Shown: positions 25,708 through 34,328, numbered from the stretch's first letter. The stretch is DNA of 64,000 nt from Bacillota bacterium (GCA_023444055.1 JAEZRV010000032.1:26995-90994); one strand, 5' to 3'. The notes: generated by a model from the sequence alone, not told the origin. Program-made: numbers and translations.

Positions 25708-26324
25708 ATATAGGTGTTTTGGTATCAGGTGGAGGCTCGAACCTTCAAGCTATCATAGACAAGATTGAAAGCGGATATATAAAAAATGTAAAAATAGTTA
25801 CTGTTGTTTCCAGCAAAGCAGGAGTATATGCGCTTCAAAGGGCACAGGAGCATGATATTAGTAATACATTTATATCAAGAAAGTCTTTCAACAATATAGA
25901 TGAATATGATGATGCTCTTATAAAGCATTTTACTGAGCATAAGGTTGATTTGGTAGTTATGGCTGGATTTCTGTCAATTTTGGGTGAGAGATTTAATAAG
26001 TATTTTGAAAAAAAAGTTATCAACATTCACCCATCATTAATACCTGCATTTTGTGGAAAAGGCTTCTATGGAATTATTCCACATCAGCATGTAATAGAAT
26101 CAGGTGTAAAGGTAACAGGTGCAACAGTGCATTTTGTTGAATTAGAGGCTGACACTGGACCAATTATACTGCAAAAGGCTGTATATGTAGAGGATAATGA
26201 TACACCGGAAGTCCTTCAAAAGAGAGTTATGGAAGAAGCTGAGTGGGAGATACTTCCTGAGGCAATAAAGCTTTATGCTGAAAATAGATTGGTTGTTGAT
26301 GGTAAAAGGGTTAAAATAATCTAA
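25701..26324 (+). CDS. purN: Phosphoribosylglycinamide formyltransferase
   Basis: 207 aa. Glycine loop VSGGGSNLQAII binds GAR phosphate; the catalytic N-x-H is in NIHPSLIPAF, and the Asp in HFVELEADTGPIILQ completes the site. Transfers formyl from 10-formyl-THF to GAR. Starts inside purM (ATGCTAAAT overlap). The 328 bp between it and purH are filled by MITE-like repeats. Confidence 0.96.
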   Translation: MLNIGVLVSGGGSNLQAIIDKIESGYIKNVKIVTVVSSKAGVYALQRAQEHDISNTFISRKSFNNIDEYDDALIKHFTEHKVDLVVMAGFLSILGERFNKYFEKKVINIHPSLIPAFCGKGFYGIIPHQHVIESGVKVTGATVHFVELEADTGPIILQKAVYVEDNDTPEVLQKRVMEEAEWEILPEAIKLYAENRLVVDGKRVKII

Positions 26325-26343
26325 ATTTTTGCTTATAGAAAAA

Positions 26344-26500
26344 TATAACGAGGCAAGAATATGTCCACAACTTCTATAAGTGGCAGGTTTCGCTTTGGTT
26401 TTCAGAAGATAAGAATATCTCCCGCCTCGTTGAAATACCGCTGATGTAATGAAATTTTTCTACAATCGAAGAATTTCATTTTGAATCTAGGTATTATAAC
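26344..26500 (+). repeat. MITE-like element, copy 1 (between purN and purH)
   Basis: Begins TATAACGAGGCAAG and ends ATCTAGGTATTATAAC; internal CTTCTATAAG, AATATCTCCCGCCTCG and the hairpin GAAATTTTTC…GAAGAATTTC. Matches copies at 32294 and 41039 over its whole length. Termini are short inverted repeats (TTATAACG/CGTTATAA in the best copy). No ORF. Confidence 0.75.
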
Positions 26501-26566
26501 AAGGCAAGAAAATGTCCACAACTTCTATAAGTTGCGGGTACCGCATTTTGAATCTAGGCGTTATAA
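26494..26566 (+). repeat. MITE-like element, internally deleted derivative
   Basis: Begins at the TATAAC shared with the end of copy 1, runs AAGGCAAGAAAATGTCC to GGGTACCGC and then jumps to ATTTTGAATCTAGGCGTTATAA. About 85 central bases are missing. It is fused head-to-tail to copy 1. Confidence 0.75.
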
Positions 26567-26652
26567 GCTTAGGTTAAATTGAGTGTTACGTAGAGATTTT
26601 GAGTTCGGTTAATGTTTATACAATTTTATTTTATAAAGCGGAGGATAGGTTT

Positions 26653-28197
26653 ATGATTAAGCGTGCATTAATAAGTGTTTCAGACAAAACTGGTATAATA
26701 GAGTTTGCTTCTGCGCTAGTTGCAAAGGGAGTAGAAATAATATCTACAGGTGGAACAGAAAAGGCTCTTTCAGCAGCTGGAATAAAGGTAATAAATATCT
26801 CTGATGTTACAGGCTTCCCAGAATGCCTTGATGGAAGAGTAAAAACTTTACATCCAAAGGTACATGCAGGAATTTTAGCAATGAGAAGTAATGAAGAGCA
26901 TATGAACCAGATAAAGGATTTGGGCGTAGACACTATTGATTTAATTGTTATAAACCTATATCCATTCAAACAGACTATTTTAAAAGGTAATGTAGAGTTA
27001 GCAGAAGCAATTGAAAACATTGACATCGGTGGTCCAACAATGATTAGAGCAGCTGCAAAGAACTATCAGGATGTTGCAGTAGTTGTTGATCCAGCTGATT
27101 ATGAAAAAGTACTTGCTGAAATGAATGAAACAGGTGATGTTAGTGCAAAAACTAAGTTTAGACTTGCATACAAGGTTTTTGAACACACTAGCCATTATGA
27201 TACTTTAATTGCAAAATATCTAAGAGACACTCTTGGTGATATAGATTATCCAGAAACTCTTTCTCTTACTTTTGAGAAAGCTCAGGAAATGCGTTATGGT
27301 GAAAACCCACATCAAAGTGCTGTTTTCTATAAAGAAGTTGGAGCAAACAGAGGATTTTTACCAAGTGCAGTTCAATTACATGGAAAAGAGTTATCCTTTA
27401 ACAATATAAATGACACAAACGGTGCACTCATGCTTTTAAAAGAGTTTGAGGAACCAACAGTAGTTGCTGTAAAACACACAAATCCATGCGGAGTTGGAAG
27501 CGCAGATAATATTTATGACGCTTACATGAGAGCTTATGAATCAGATCCTACTTCTATTTTTGGTGGAATTATCGCTGCAAATAAAGAAATTGATTTAAAG
27601 ACAGCAGAGGAAATAAACAAGATATTTATTGAAATAGTTATTGCACCTTCTTTCTCTGATGAGGCATTTGCTGTACTTTCACAAAAGAAAAATATCAGAT
27701 TGTTAAAGCTTGAAGGAATTGAGGAAAAGGCTCCAGCTGATACTTTTGATATGAAAAAGGTTGCAGGTGGTCTATTAGTTCAGAAAAATGATGATATTTT
27801 ATTTAACGAAGAAGAACTAAAATGTGTTACAAATGTACAGCCAACTAAAGAGCAAATGGAAGATTTAAAATTTGCAATGAAGGTTGTTAAACATACAAAG
27901 TCAAATGCTATAGTTGTTGCAAAGAATAAGAGCACTTTAGGTGTTGGACCTGGACAAACTAACAGAGTTCTGCCAACAAGAGTAGCTATCGAATATGCTG
28001 GAGAGAGATCAATCGGAGCTGTTTTAGCATCAGATGCATTCTTCCCATTCTCAGATTGTGTTGAAGTAGCAGCTGGCGCAGGTATAAAGGCAATTATTCA
28101 GCCAGGTGGATCTATAAAGGATCAGGATTCAATTGATGCATGTAATAAGTACGGAATTGCTATGGTGTTCACAGGAATGAGACATTTCAAACACTAA
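26653..28197 (+). CDS. purH: Bifunctional AICAR transformylase / IMP cyclohydrolase
   Basis: 514 aa from ATG 26653 (GGAGG 26640-26644). N-terminal IMP cyclohydrolase (ALISVSDKTGIIEFA, STGGTEKAL, HPKVHAGIL) and C-terminal AICAR transformylase with RYGENPHQSA, the catalytic KHTNPCG and IQPGGSIKDQD. Carries out the last two steps to IMP. The distance from purN, filled by repeats, means either readthrough or an extra promoter. Confidence 0.97.
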   Translation: MIKRALISVSDKTGIIEFASALVAKGVEIISTGGTEKALSAAGIKVINISDVTGFPECLDGRVKTLHPKVHAGILAMRSNEEHMNQIKDLGVDTIDLIVINLYPFKQTILKGNVELAEAIENIDIGGPTMIRAAAKNYQDVAVVVDPADYEKVLAEMNETGDVSAKTKFRLAYKVFEHTSHYDTLIAKYLRDTLGDIDYPETLSLTFEKAQEMRYGENPHQSAVFYKEVGANRGFLPSAVQLHGKELSFNNINDTNGALMLLKEFEEPTVVAVKHTNPCGVGSADNIYDAYMRAYESDPTSIFGGIIAANKEIDLKTAEEINKIFIEIVIAPSFSDEAFAVLSQKKNIRLLKLEGIEEKAPADTFDMKKVAGGLLVQKNDDILFNEEELKCVTNVQPTKEQMEDLKFAMKVVKHTKSNAIVVAKNKSTLGVGPGQTNRVLPTRVAIEYAGERSIGAVLASDAFFPFSDCVEVAAGAGIKAIIQPGGSIKDQDSIDACNKYGIAMVFTGMRHFKH

Positions 28198-28400
28198 AAT
28201 CGAGATAAGCTATAAACCAAAAGAAATTTTAGAGGTAGCTATTTGCTTCGCTGGTGGTACCGGCGAAATAGAGGTTAGCTTGTTAGAATATGATAGCGAT
28301 TAAACGCATACCTCTACGCGGGGGTCTTTACGTGAACGTAGAGACTTTCCGCGATAGTTTTATTATTTTATAATGCCGGAAAAGGCGTGGAGGTTAGTAT
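28198..28400 (+). other. Structured spacer between purH and purD
   Basis: 203 bp with no ORF but several pairings: AGAGGTA (28230s) with TACCTCT (28310s), CGCGG with CCGCG around TTTACGTGAACGTAGAG, and CTATTTGC…GGCGAAATAG. ACCTCTACG can pair with CGTAGAG instead of upstream AGAGGTA, so alternative folds exist. No T-run terminator. Only one copy in the window. purD's GGAGG SD is at its end. Confidence 0.45.
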
Positions 28401-29660
28401 ATGAAGGTATTAGTGGTTGGTGGCGGCGGAAGAGAACATACTCTTGTATGGAAACTATCTCAAAGCCCAAAGATCAGTGAATTATATTGTGCACCTGGAA
28501 ACGGTGGGATTTCCAAGCTTGCCACATGTGTTGCTATAAAGGCAACTGATATAGATGGAATAGTTAATTACTCAAAAGAAAATAAAATAGATTTGGTTGT
28601 TGTTGCACCTGATGACCCACTTGCAGCAGGTATGGTGGACAAACTGAATGAAGTCGGAATTAGAGCATTTGGACCTGTAAAGGATGCGGCGATAATTGAA
28701 GGCAGTAAAGCATTTTCAAAGGATTTAATGAAAAAATATAACATACCCACAGCTGGCTATAATGTATTCGAAAACAGCAGTGAGGCACTCAGCTATATTG
28801 ATAAATATGGTGCTCCAATTGTGGTAAAGGCAGATGGTTTGGCGCTAGGTAAAGGTGTAATAATTGCCAAAACTATTGAAGAAGCAAAAGATGCTGTAAA
28901 TGGAATGATGAACGATAAGCTATTTGGAAATGCTGGCAATAAAATAGTTATCGAGGAATTCATTGAAGGACCAGAAGTTTCAATTTTAGCATTTACTGAT
29001 GGCAAAACTATTGTCCCTATGGTATCCTCACAGGATCATAAACGTGCTTATGACAATGACCAAGGGCCAAACACAGGTGGAATGGGAACATTTTCACCAA
29101 GTCCATTGTATGATGATAAGCTTGCTGATTTCTGCATGAAGGAAATTTTTGTTCCAACTATTGAGGCAATGAACAAAGAGGGGCGTAAATTTAAAGGTGT
29201 TTTATATTTTGGTTTAATGCTTACAAAGGACGGACCAAAGGTTTTGGAGTACAATGCAAGATTTGGTGATCCTGAGACACAGGTAGTTATTCCAAGATTA
29301 AAGACGGACTTATTAGAAATATTTGAAGCTATCATTGATGAAAAGCTTGATGAAATAGATATTGAATGGGATGATAACGCAGCTGTTTGCGTAGTTGCTG
29401 CATCTGGAGGATATCCTGGGAAATACCCAACAGGCTTAGAGATAAATGGACTTGATGATGCTCAGGCAAATGGTGAAACTATTGTTTTCCATGCAGGTAC
29501 TTCGTATAAAGATGGAAAGTTTTACACTGCTGGTGGAAGAGTATTAGGGGTTACAGCGGTAGAAAAGACTATGGATATGGCGATAGATAAAGCATATGCT
29601 GGTATTGAAAAAATCAACTTTGAAGGAATGCACTACAGAAAAGATATTGGAAGGAAATAA
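28401..29660 (+). CDS. purD: Phosphoribosylamine-glycine ligase (GAR synthetase)
   Basis: 419 aa, usual length. MKVLVVGGGGREHTLVWKL opens the Rossmann-like domain; ATP-grasp blocks PIVVKADGLALGKGVIIA, QDHKRAYDNDQGPNTGGMG and EYNARFGDPETQ are complete. Joins phosphoribosylamine, the PurF product, to glycine. Last gene of the cluster. Confidence 0.97.
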   Translation: MKVLVVGGGGREHTLVWKLSQSPKISELYCAPGNGGISKLATCVAIKATDIDGIVNYSKENKIDLVVVAPDDPLAAGMVDKLNEVGIRAFGPVKDAAIIEGSKAFSKDLMKKYNIPTAGYNVFENSSEALSYIDKYGAPIVVKADGLALGKGVIIAKTIEEAKDAVNGMMNDKLFGNAGNKIVIEEFIEGPEVSILAFTDGKTIVPMVSSQDHKRAYDNDQGPNTGGMGTFSPSPLYDDKLADFCMKEIFVPTIEAMNKEGRKFKGVLYFGLMLTKDGPKVLEYNARFGDPETQVVIPRLKTDLLEIFEAIIDEKLDEIDIEWDDNAAVCVVAASGGYPGKYPTGLEINGLDDAQANGETIVFHAGTSYKDGKFYTAGGRVLGVTAVEKTMDMAIDKAYAGIEKINFEGMHYRKDIGRK

Positions 29661-29743
29661 CAAGTTGTTGACTCCGGAAGAAAAAAATTTTGATACTATG
29701 GAAGATTAGAATAGTATTATGCATTGTGATTAAAAGCGAGCAG

Positions 29744-29887
29744 GTGGCTGTTGTAGAACAACACTTAACAATATTATATATGTATAGGTTGAAAAATCAG
29801 GTACAAAATGTAATTGTTAAGATGTATTTCGCGATAGCCACTTTTGTTTAACTCCAATAATCACACTCGGACTATATTAAGTGGCTA
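29744..29887 (+). other. Nested and competing inverted repeats between purD and nadD
   Basis: GTGGCT (29744-29749) can pair with AGCCAC (29836-29841) around an inner CTTAACAAT/ATTGTTAAG stem (29764-29772, 29813-29821). The same AGCCAC lies in TAGCCACTT (29835-29843), which is perfectly complementary to AAGTGGCTA (29879-29887). The two folds exclude each other. No gene in 29661-30027. Confidence 0.5.
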
Positions 29888-29957
29888 AATAGTACAATAT
29901 GAAATATTTAGTAACATTGTTTTTGTAATTTTTATTAATAATTTAGTGCTTTTATGC

Positions 29958-29963
29958 TATAAT
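29958..29963 (+). promoter_or_regulatory. Extended -10 promoter of nadD
   Basis: TGCTATAAT (TG-n-TATAAT) about 65 bases before the nadD start. No clear -35; the extended TG can compensate. Confidence 0.5.
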
Positions 29964-30027
29964 GTTCTCTGTGTGTTTGGTAGTAAATCTAGTCAATAAA
30001 TTTATATAGATATAGAGGAATCTCTTA

Positions 30028-30651
30028 ATGGAAGGTAAAAGCTTGAAAATAGGCATATGTGGAGGTACATTTGACCCAATTCATTTAGGACATCTTGCAA
30101 TAGCAGAGCTAGTAAGGTGCGAATTAAATTTGGACAAGGTTTTGTTTATTCCATCCGGTATGCCACCGCATAAAGATATAAATTTAATAACTGATCCTAT
30201 TAATAGATTGAATATGGTTAAATGTGCGGTAAGTGAGAACCCCTACTTTGAAGCTTCTGATATTGAAGTTAAGAGAAAAGGATACACCTATACAGTAGAT
30301 ACATTGAATGAGCTTCATAAAATATATCCACCAGATACTATATTTTATTATATAATTGGTGCAGATGTAGTCATGGATTTACTGACTTGGAAAAGGTCAG
30401 AAGAGGTTTTTGCGCTTACTAAATTTGTTGCAGTAATGAGAGCTGGATACTTAGATAAAGATTTTAATAATCGAATAAATGTATTGAGGCAAAAACACAG
30501 TTTAGATATCACCAGCATAGAAGCACCGTTGATTGAGGTATCATCAACCTTTATAAGAGAAAGAACTAGTAAAAATAAATCAGTTAAATACCTTGTTAGT
30601 GAGTGTGTAGAAGAATATATAAAGAAAAATAAATTATATATTTTAAGATAA
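30028..30651 (+). CDS. nadD: Nicotinate-nucleotide adenylyltransferase
   Basis: 207 aa. GGTFDPIHLGHLAIAE near the N-terminus is the HxGH nucleotidyltransferase motif (H19, H22), PPHKD binds phosphate and EVSSTFIRERT is the C-terminal ISSTxIR motif. Converts NaMN + ATP to deamido-NAD. Starts a nadD-yqeK-lytR_C-rsfS run, the order known in many Firmicutes. Confidence 0.95.
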   Translation: MEGKSLKIGICGGTFDPIHLGHLAIAELVRCELNLDKVLFIPSGMPPHKDINLITDPINRLNMVKCAVSENPYFEASDIEVKRKGYTYTVDTLNELHKIYPPDTIFYYIIGADVVMDLLTWKRSEEVFALTKFVAVMRAGYLDKDFNNRINVLRQKHSLDITSIEAPLIEVSSTFIRERTSKNKSVKYLVSECVEEYIKKNKLYILR

Positions 30652-30731
30652 TTAAAGTTGTAGAAAATTTACAAGTGCAATTTAACAAATTATGAAAAAA
30701 ATATAAATATGGTAAAAAGGAAAGGCTATCA

Positions 30732-31298
30732 ATGAATATTATCGAAATGGATACATTGCTAAAGCAGTCATTAAAGCCAAATAGGTATATTCACTCTGTG
30801 AACACAATGAAAGAAGCAATATCATTGGCAGAACGTTACGGTGAGGATAAAGATATTGCTGCAGTTGCAGGACTTCTCCACGATTGCGCAAGAAATTTGA
30901 AGGATGATGAGACTGTAGAATATTGCGAAAAAAATGGGGTAGAATTAAACGAAATTGAACAAAGACAAATTTTTTTAATGCATGGTGAAGTGGGTTCAAT
31001 AATAGCCAAAGAAAAATATGGTGTTGATGATAAGATTATTTTAGATGCCATAAGGTATCATTCGACAGGCTGTTCTAAAATGAATATGATGGACAAAATA
31101 ATTTTTTTAGCAGATTATATAGAACCAGGAAGAACACATAGTGTGGTTAATGATGTTAGAAGGCTGGCATATGAAGATATTAATAAGGCATTAATATGTG
31201 CTTTTAATAATGTTATTAAATATGTTATAATGCAAAATGGTTTGATTCACCCGTTAACAATTGAGGCAAGAAACGGACTATTACTAAATAATTTTTAG
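30732..31298 (+). CDS. yqeK: YqeK-family HD hydrolase (diadenosine tetraphosphatase)
   Basis: 188 aa. The HD phosphohydrolase pattern is clear: NRYIHSVNTMKEA, VAGLLHDCARNL (the HD pair), LMHGEVGS, AIRYHSTG and FLADYIEPGR. YqeK enzymes cut Ap4A symmetrically to ADP. Directly after nadD with AAAGGAAAGG SD. Confidence 0.92.
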   Translation: MNIIEMDTLLKQSLKPNRYIHSVNTMKEAISLAERYGEDKDIAAVAGLLHDCARNLKDDETVEYCEKNGVELNEIEQRQIFLMHGEVGSIIAKEKYGVDDKIILDAIRYHSTGCSKMNMMDKIIFLADYIEPGRTHSVVNDVRRLAYEDINKALICAFNNVIKYVIMQNGLIHPLTIEARNGLLLNNF

Positions 31299-31345
31299 TT
31301 TAATAGTACCAAAATAAACGATGGTATTGCACATGGAGGATACTA

Positions 31346-31864
31346 ATGGGTAAGATTTTTAGAATAGGATTTTATGGGATAGGAACATTTTTGCTGTTTT
31401 TTTCATCAATTATAGTAGGAGCTAATTTTTATAAAGATTCAGGCGTATTTGATAAATCTGTAATAGAGGTTAAGAAACAATCAGAAACAGCAAAGCCTTC
31501 GCAAAATAAAAAGATTATTGTAGATACTGATTCGGAAAAAAAAGCTCCAAAAGAGACTGCAGAGAAAACTCCTAGTCAATCTACAGTTAAGAATGAGAAG
31601 CTGGCTGTAGAGGTTATAAACTGCACTGATATAAGCGGTCTTGCAGATGCCATAAGAACAATGCTAGAAGCAAAAGGTCACAAAGTTAGTGCTGGAAATA
31701 CTTTTGAAAGTACACAAGGAACTTCTAAAATCCTTATAAGAAAAAAGGGAGTAAATGCGGATGCAATCAGTAATTCGCTAAAGATATCTGTAATAAAAGA
31801 AGAACTTCAACCGGAATCTCGATTTGATGTAACTATTATTATAGGAAGAGACTTTAACCCATAG
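31346..31864 (+). CDS. Membrane protein with extracellular LytR_C domain
   Basis: 172 aa. One N-terminal span (FYGIGTFLLFFSSIIVGANF), a Lys/Ser/Thr/Glu linker (residues 40-85), then a LytR C-terminal-type domain (LAVEVINCTDISGLADAIRT, then SRFDVTIIIGRDF). It lacks the LCP catalytic domain that often precedes LytR_C, so it is a stand-alone accessory form. Lies between yqeK and rsfS, where many clostridia have an LCP/LytR gene. Probably acts at the wall; exact role unknown. Confidence 0.75.
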   Translation: MGKIFRIGFYGIGTFLLFFSSIIVGANFYKDSGVFDKSVIEVKKQSETAKPSQNKKIIVDTDSEKKAPKETAEKTPSQSTVKNEKLAVEVINCTDISGLADAIRTMLEAKGHKVSAGNTFESTQGTSKILIRKKGVNADAISNSLKISVIKEELQPESRFDVTIIIGRDFNP

Positions 31865-31953
31865 CAAGAACTATGCTATAATAAACAGAGCTCGTAAAAA
31901 GACAAGTTAAACTATATGATTTTAATATATTATGAATTGAAGAGGTGCAGATA

Positions 31954-32295
31954 TTGGATTCAAAAAAATTAGTAGACAAGATTATGGAAGCAATGCAAGA
32001 AAAGAAGGCTAAAGATATTAATATCATTGATATCCATAACATTACAATAATTGCTGATTATTTTGTAATTTGCAGTGGTACATCTACCACACATATAAAG
32101 GCAATAGCAGATGAAATAGAGTTTAAACTAAATGAAATTGGCCTTGATGCATATCATAAAGAGGGTTATGACACCGCAAGATGGATTTTACTAGATTATG
32201 CAGATGTAGTTGTTCACGTTTTCCATCACGAAGACAGAGAGTTTTATAACCTTGAACGATTGTGGTCTGATGGCGAAATGACTTGTATTAGATAA
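31954..32295 (+). CDS. rsfS: Ribosomal silencing factor RsfS
   Basis: 113 aa from TTG 31954, preferred because AGAGGTG (31941-31947) is 6-7 bases upstream; the GTG at 31945 lies inside that SD. ADYFVICSGTSTTHIKAIAD and DYADVVVHVFHHEDREFYNLERLW are the RsfS signature. Binds L14 on the 50S subunit and blocks subunit joining in poor nutrient conditions. The stop codon abuts a MITE-like element. Confidence 0.93.
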   Translation: MDSKKLVDKIMEAMQEKKAKDINIIDIHNITIIADYFVICSGTSTTHIKAIADEIEFKLNEIGLDAYHKEGYDTARWILLDYADVVVHVFHHEDREFYNLERLWSDGEMTCIR

Positions 32296-32449
32296 TAACG
32301 AGGCAAGAAAATGTCCCCTACTTCTATAAGTGGTGGGTACTGCTTTGGTTTTCAGGCGGTGAGAATATCTCCCGCCTCGATGAAACGCCACTGATGTAAT
32401 GAAATTTTTCTACAATCGAAAAATTTCATTTTGAATCTAGGCGTTATAA
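32294..32449 (+). repeat. MITE-like element, copy 3 (after rsfS)
   Basis: Full copy: ATAACGAGGCAAGAAAATG … CTAGGCGTTATAA. The clearest internal stem is GGCGG-TGAGA-ATA-TCTC-CCGCC, then GAAATTTTTC/GAAAAATTTC. CGAGGC near the start pairs with GCCTCG in the middle. Same orientation as the other copies. Confidence 0.8.
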
Positions 32450-32455
32450 ATAGCA

Positions 32456-32481
32456 AAACCTGCTGTTGTTGAGCAGGTTTT
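32456..32481 (+). terminator. Terminator-like hairpin after rsfS
   Basis: AAAACCTGCT-GTTGTTG-AGCAGGTTTT, a perfect 10-bp arm pair rich in A/T at its base, just past the MITE-like element; it probably ended the rsfS transcript before the insertion. Confidence 0.65.
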
Positions 32482-32614
32482 GTTACGGTAATGGAAAATC
32501 TTAAACTTGCATTTGCAAGTGATGTATACGAAAAGAAAATTTTAAAAATTAATAATATTAATAAAGAGGTGTGGGGTATATCAGTTTACCTATGCTTAGA
32601 AATGGAGATAAGAA

Positions 32615-34231
32615 ATGATTAGTGCAAATGGTGTTTCTCTTAGATATGGGGGACGAGCTTTATTTGAAAATGTAAATATCAAATTTACACCAGGCAACTG
32701 CTATGGATTAATTGGAGCTAATGGGGCTGGAAAATCAACATTTTTAAAAATTTTATCTGGTGAGATTGAGCCTAGTAAGGGAGATGTAACAATAAGTCCC
32801 GGTGAGAGGCTTGCGGTACTAAAGCAAGACCACTTTGAATTTGACGAGTTTGAGGTTCTGAGAACAGTAATGATGGGTCATCCGAGACTTATTGAAATAA
32901 TGGAAGAAAAGGAAATACTCTATGCTAAATCTGATTTTACAGAGGAAGAAGGAATCAGATTATCCGAATTAGAAGCAGAGTTTGCAGATTTAAATGGTTG
33001 GGAAGCAGAGTCTGATGCTGCTACTTTATTAAATGGCTTAAATATAGGCGAAGAGTATCATTACAAGAAAATGAAGGATTTAGATGGTAATGAGAAGGTG
33101 AGAGTATTATTAGCTCAAGCTTTATTTGGTAATCCTGATATTTTGCTGATGGACGAGCCTACAAACCACTTAGATATAGCTTCAATTACATGGCTTGAAA
33201 ACTTCCTTGCAAATTTTGAAAATACCGTTATAGTGGTGTCTCATGATAGGCATTTCTTAAATCAGGTATGTACTCAAATAGCAGACATAGACTTTGGAAA
33301 AATTCAGATGTTTGTTGGTAATTATGATTTCTGGTATCAGTCAAGCCAATTGGCACTACAACAGGCAAAAGATGTTAATAAGAAAACAGAAGCAAGAATG
33401 AAAGAATTGCAAGAGTTTATTCAAAGATTTAGCGCAAATGCGTCAAAATCAAAGCAGGCTACATCTCGTAAAAAAATGCTGGATAAGTTAACACTTGAAG
33501 ACATTAAGCCTTCTTCAAGAAAGTATCCTTTTGTTGATTTTAAGCCTGACAGAGAGGCTGGAAACGATTTATTAATGATCAATGGAATTTCAAAGGAAAT
33601 TGAAGGCGAAAAGCTTTTAAATGATCTTAATATAATAGTGAACAAGGGTGACAAAATTGCTTTTGTTGGAACATATGGAAAAGCTAAGACAACTTTATTT
33701 AAGGTTTTAATGGGTGAGATGGAACCAGATAGCGGCGATTTTAAATGGGGTATAACTACAAGCCAAGCTTACTTTCCAAGTGATAATTCAGAGTTTTTTG
33801 ACGGTGTAGACCTCACTCTTGTTGATTGGCTCAGACAATTCTCAAAGGATCAGACTGAGACCTTCTTGAGAGGTTGGTTGGGAAGAATGTTGTTTTCAGG
33901 AGAAGAGGCTTTGAAAAAAGCATCTGTACTATCTGGAGGAGAAAAGGTTCGCTGTATGCTTTCAAAGATGATGCTCTCGGGGGCGAATGTATTAATTCTT
34001 GACGAGCCTACAAATCACCTTGATTTGGAATCAATAACAGCACTAAACAATGGTTTGATAAATTATAAGGGAACTATTTTGTTTACATCACATGACCACG
34101 AATTTGTTCAGACAATTGCAAATAGAATAATTGAGATAACTCCAAAGGGAATAATAGACAGACAGATGTCATATGATGAGTATTTGGAGAATGAGGATAT
34201 TATTGCACTGAGGAAAGAAATGTGGGCATAG
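32615..34231 (+). CDS. ABC-F family ATPase (YbiT-like)
   Basis: 538 aa, two ABC domains without membrane spans. Domain 1: Walker A GANGAGKSTF, Walker B ILLMDEPTNHLD, but the signature is degenerate (LDGNEKVR where LSGGE is usual). Domain 2: Walker A is GTYGKAKTTLF, with Ala for the second conserved Gly, while its signature LSGGEKVR and LILDEPTNHLD are canonical. A charged linker with KSKQATSRKKMLDKL (around residues 285-300) joins them. ABC-F proteins bind the ribosomal E site and rescue or modulate stalled ribosomes. AAGAAATG region start with a weak SD. Confidence 0.9.
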   Translation: MISANGVSLRYGGRALFENVNIKFTPGNCYGLIGANGAGKSTFLKILSGEIEPSKGDVTISPGERLAVLKQDHFEFDEFEVLRTVMMGHPRLIEIMEEKEILYAKSDFTEEEGIRLSELEAEFADLNGWEAESDAATLLNGLNIGEEYHYKKMKDLDGNEKVRVLLAQALFGNPDILLMDEPTNHLDIASITWLENFLANFENTVIVVSHDRHFLNQVCTQIADIDFGKIQMFVGNYDFWYQSSQLALQQAKDVNKKTEARMKELQEFIQRFSANASKSKQATSRKKMLDKLTLEDIKPSSRKYPFVDFKPDREAGNDLLMINGISKEIEGEKLLNDLNIIVNKGDKIAFVGTYGKAKTTLFKVLMGEMEPDSGDFKWGITTSQAYFPSDNSEFFDGVDLTLVDWLRQFSKDQTETFLRGWLGRMLFSGEEALKKASVLSGGEKVRCMLSKMMLSGANVLILDEPTNHLDLESITALNNGLINYKGTILFTSHDHEFVQTIANRIIEITPKGIIDRQMSYDEYLENEDIIALRKEMWA

Positions 34232-34289
34232 TAGTTTTGCCGTAAAAATGTAAATGTTAGCTGAACAAATATAAAGTATACAGAACATT

Positions 34290-34320
34290 AAAAAAGACCT
34301 CTTTATTGGAGGTCTTTTTT
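34290..34320. terminator. Bidirectional terminator
   Basis: AAAAAAGACCTC-TTTATTG-GAGGTCTTTTTT between convergent genes; perfect stem with A-run and T-run, works on both strands. Confidence 0.9.
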
Positions 34321-34328
34321 CAGTGGAT

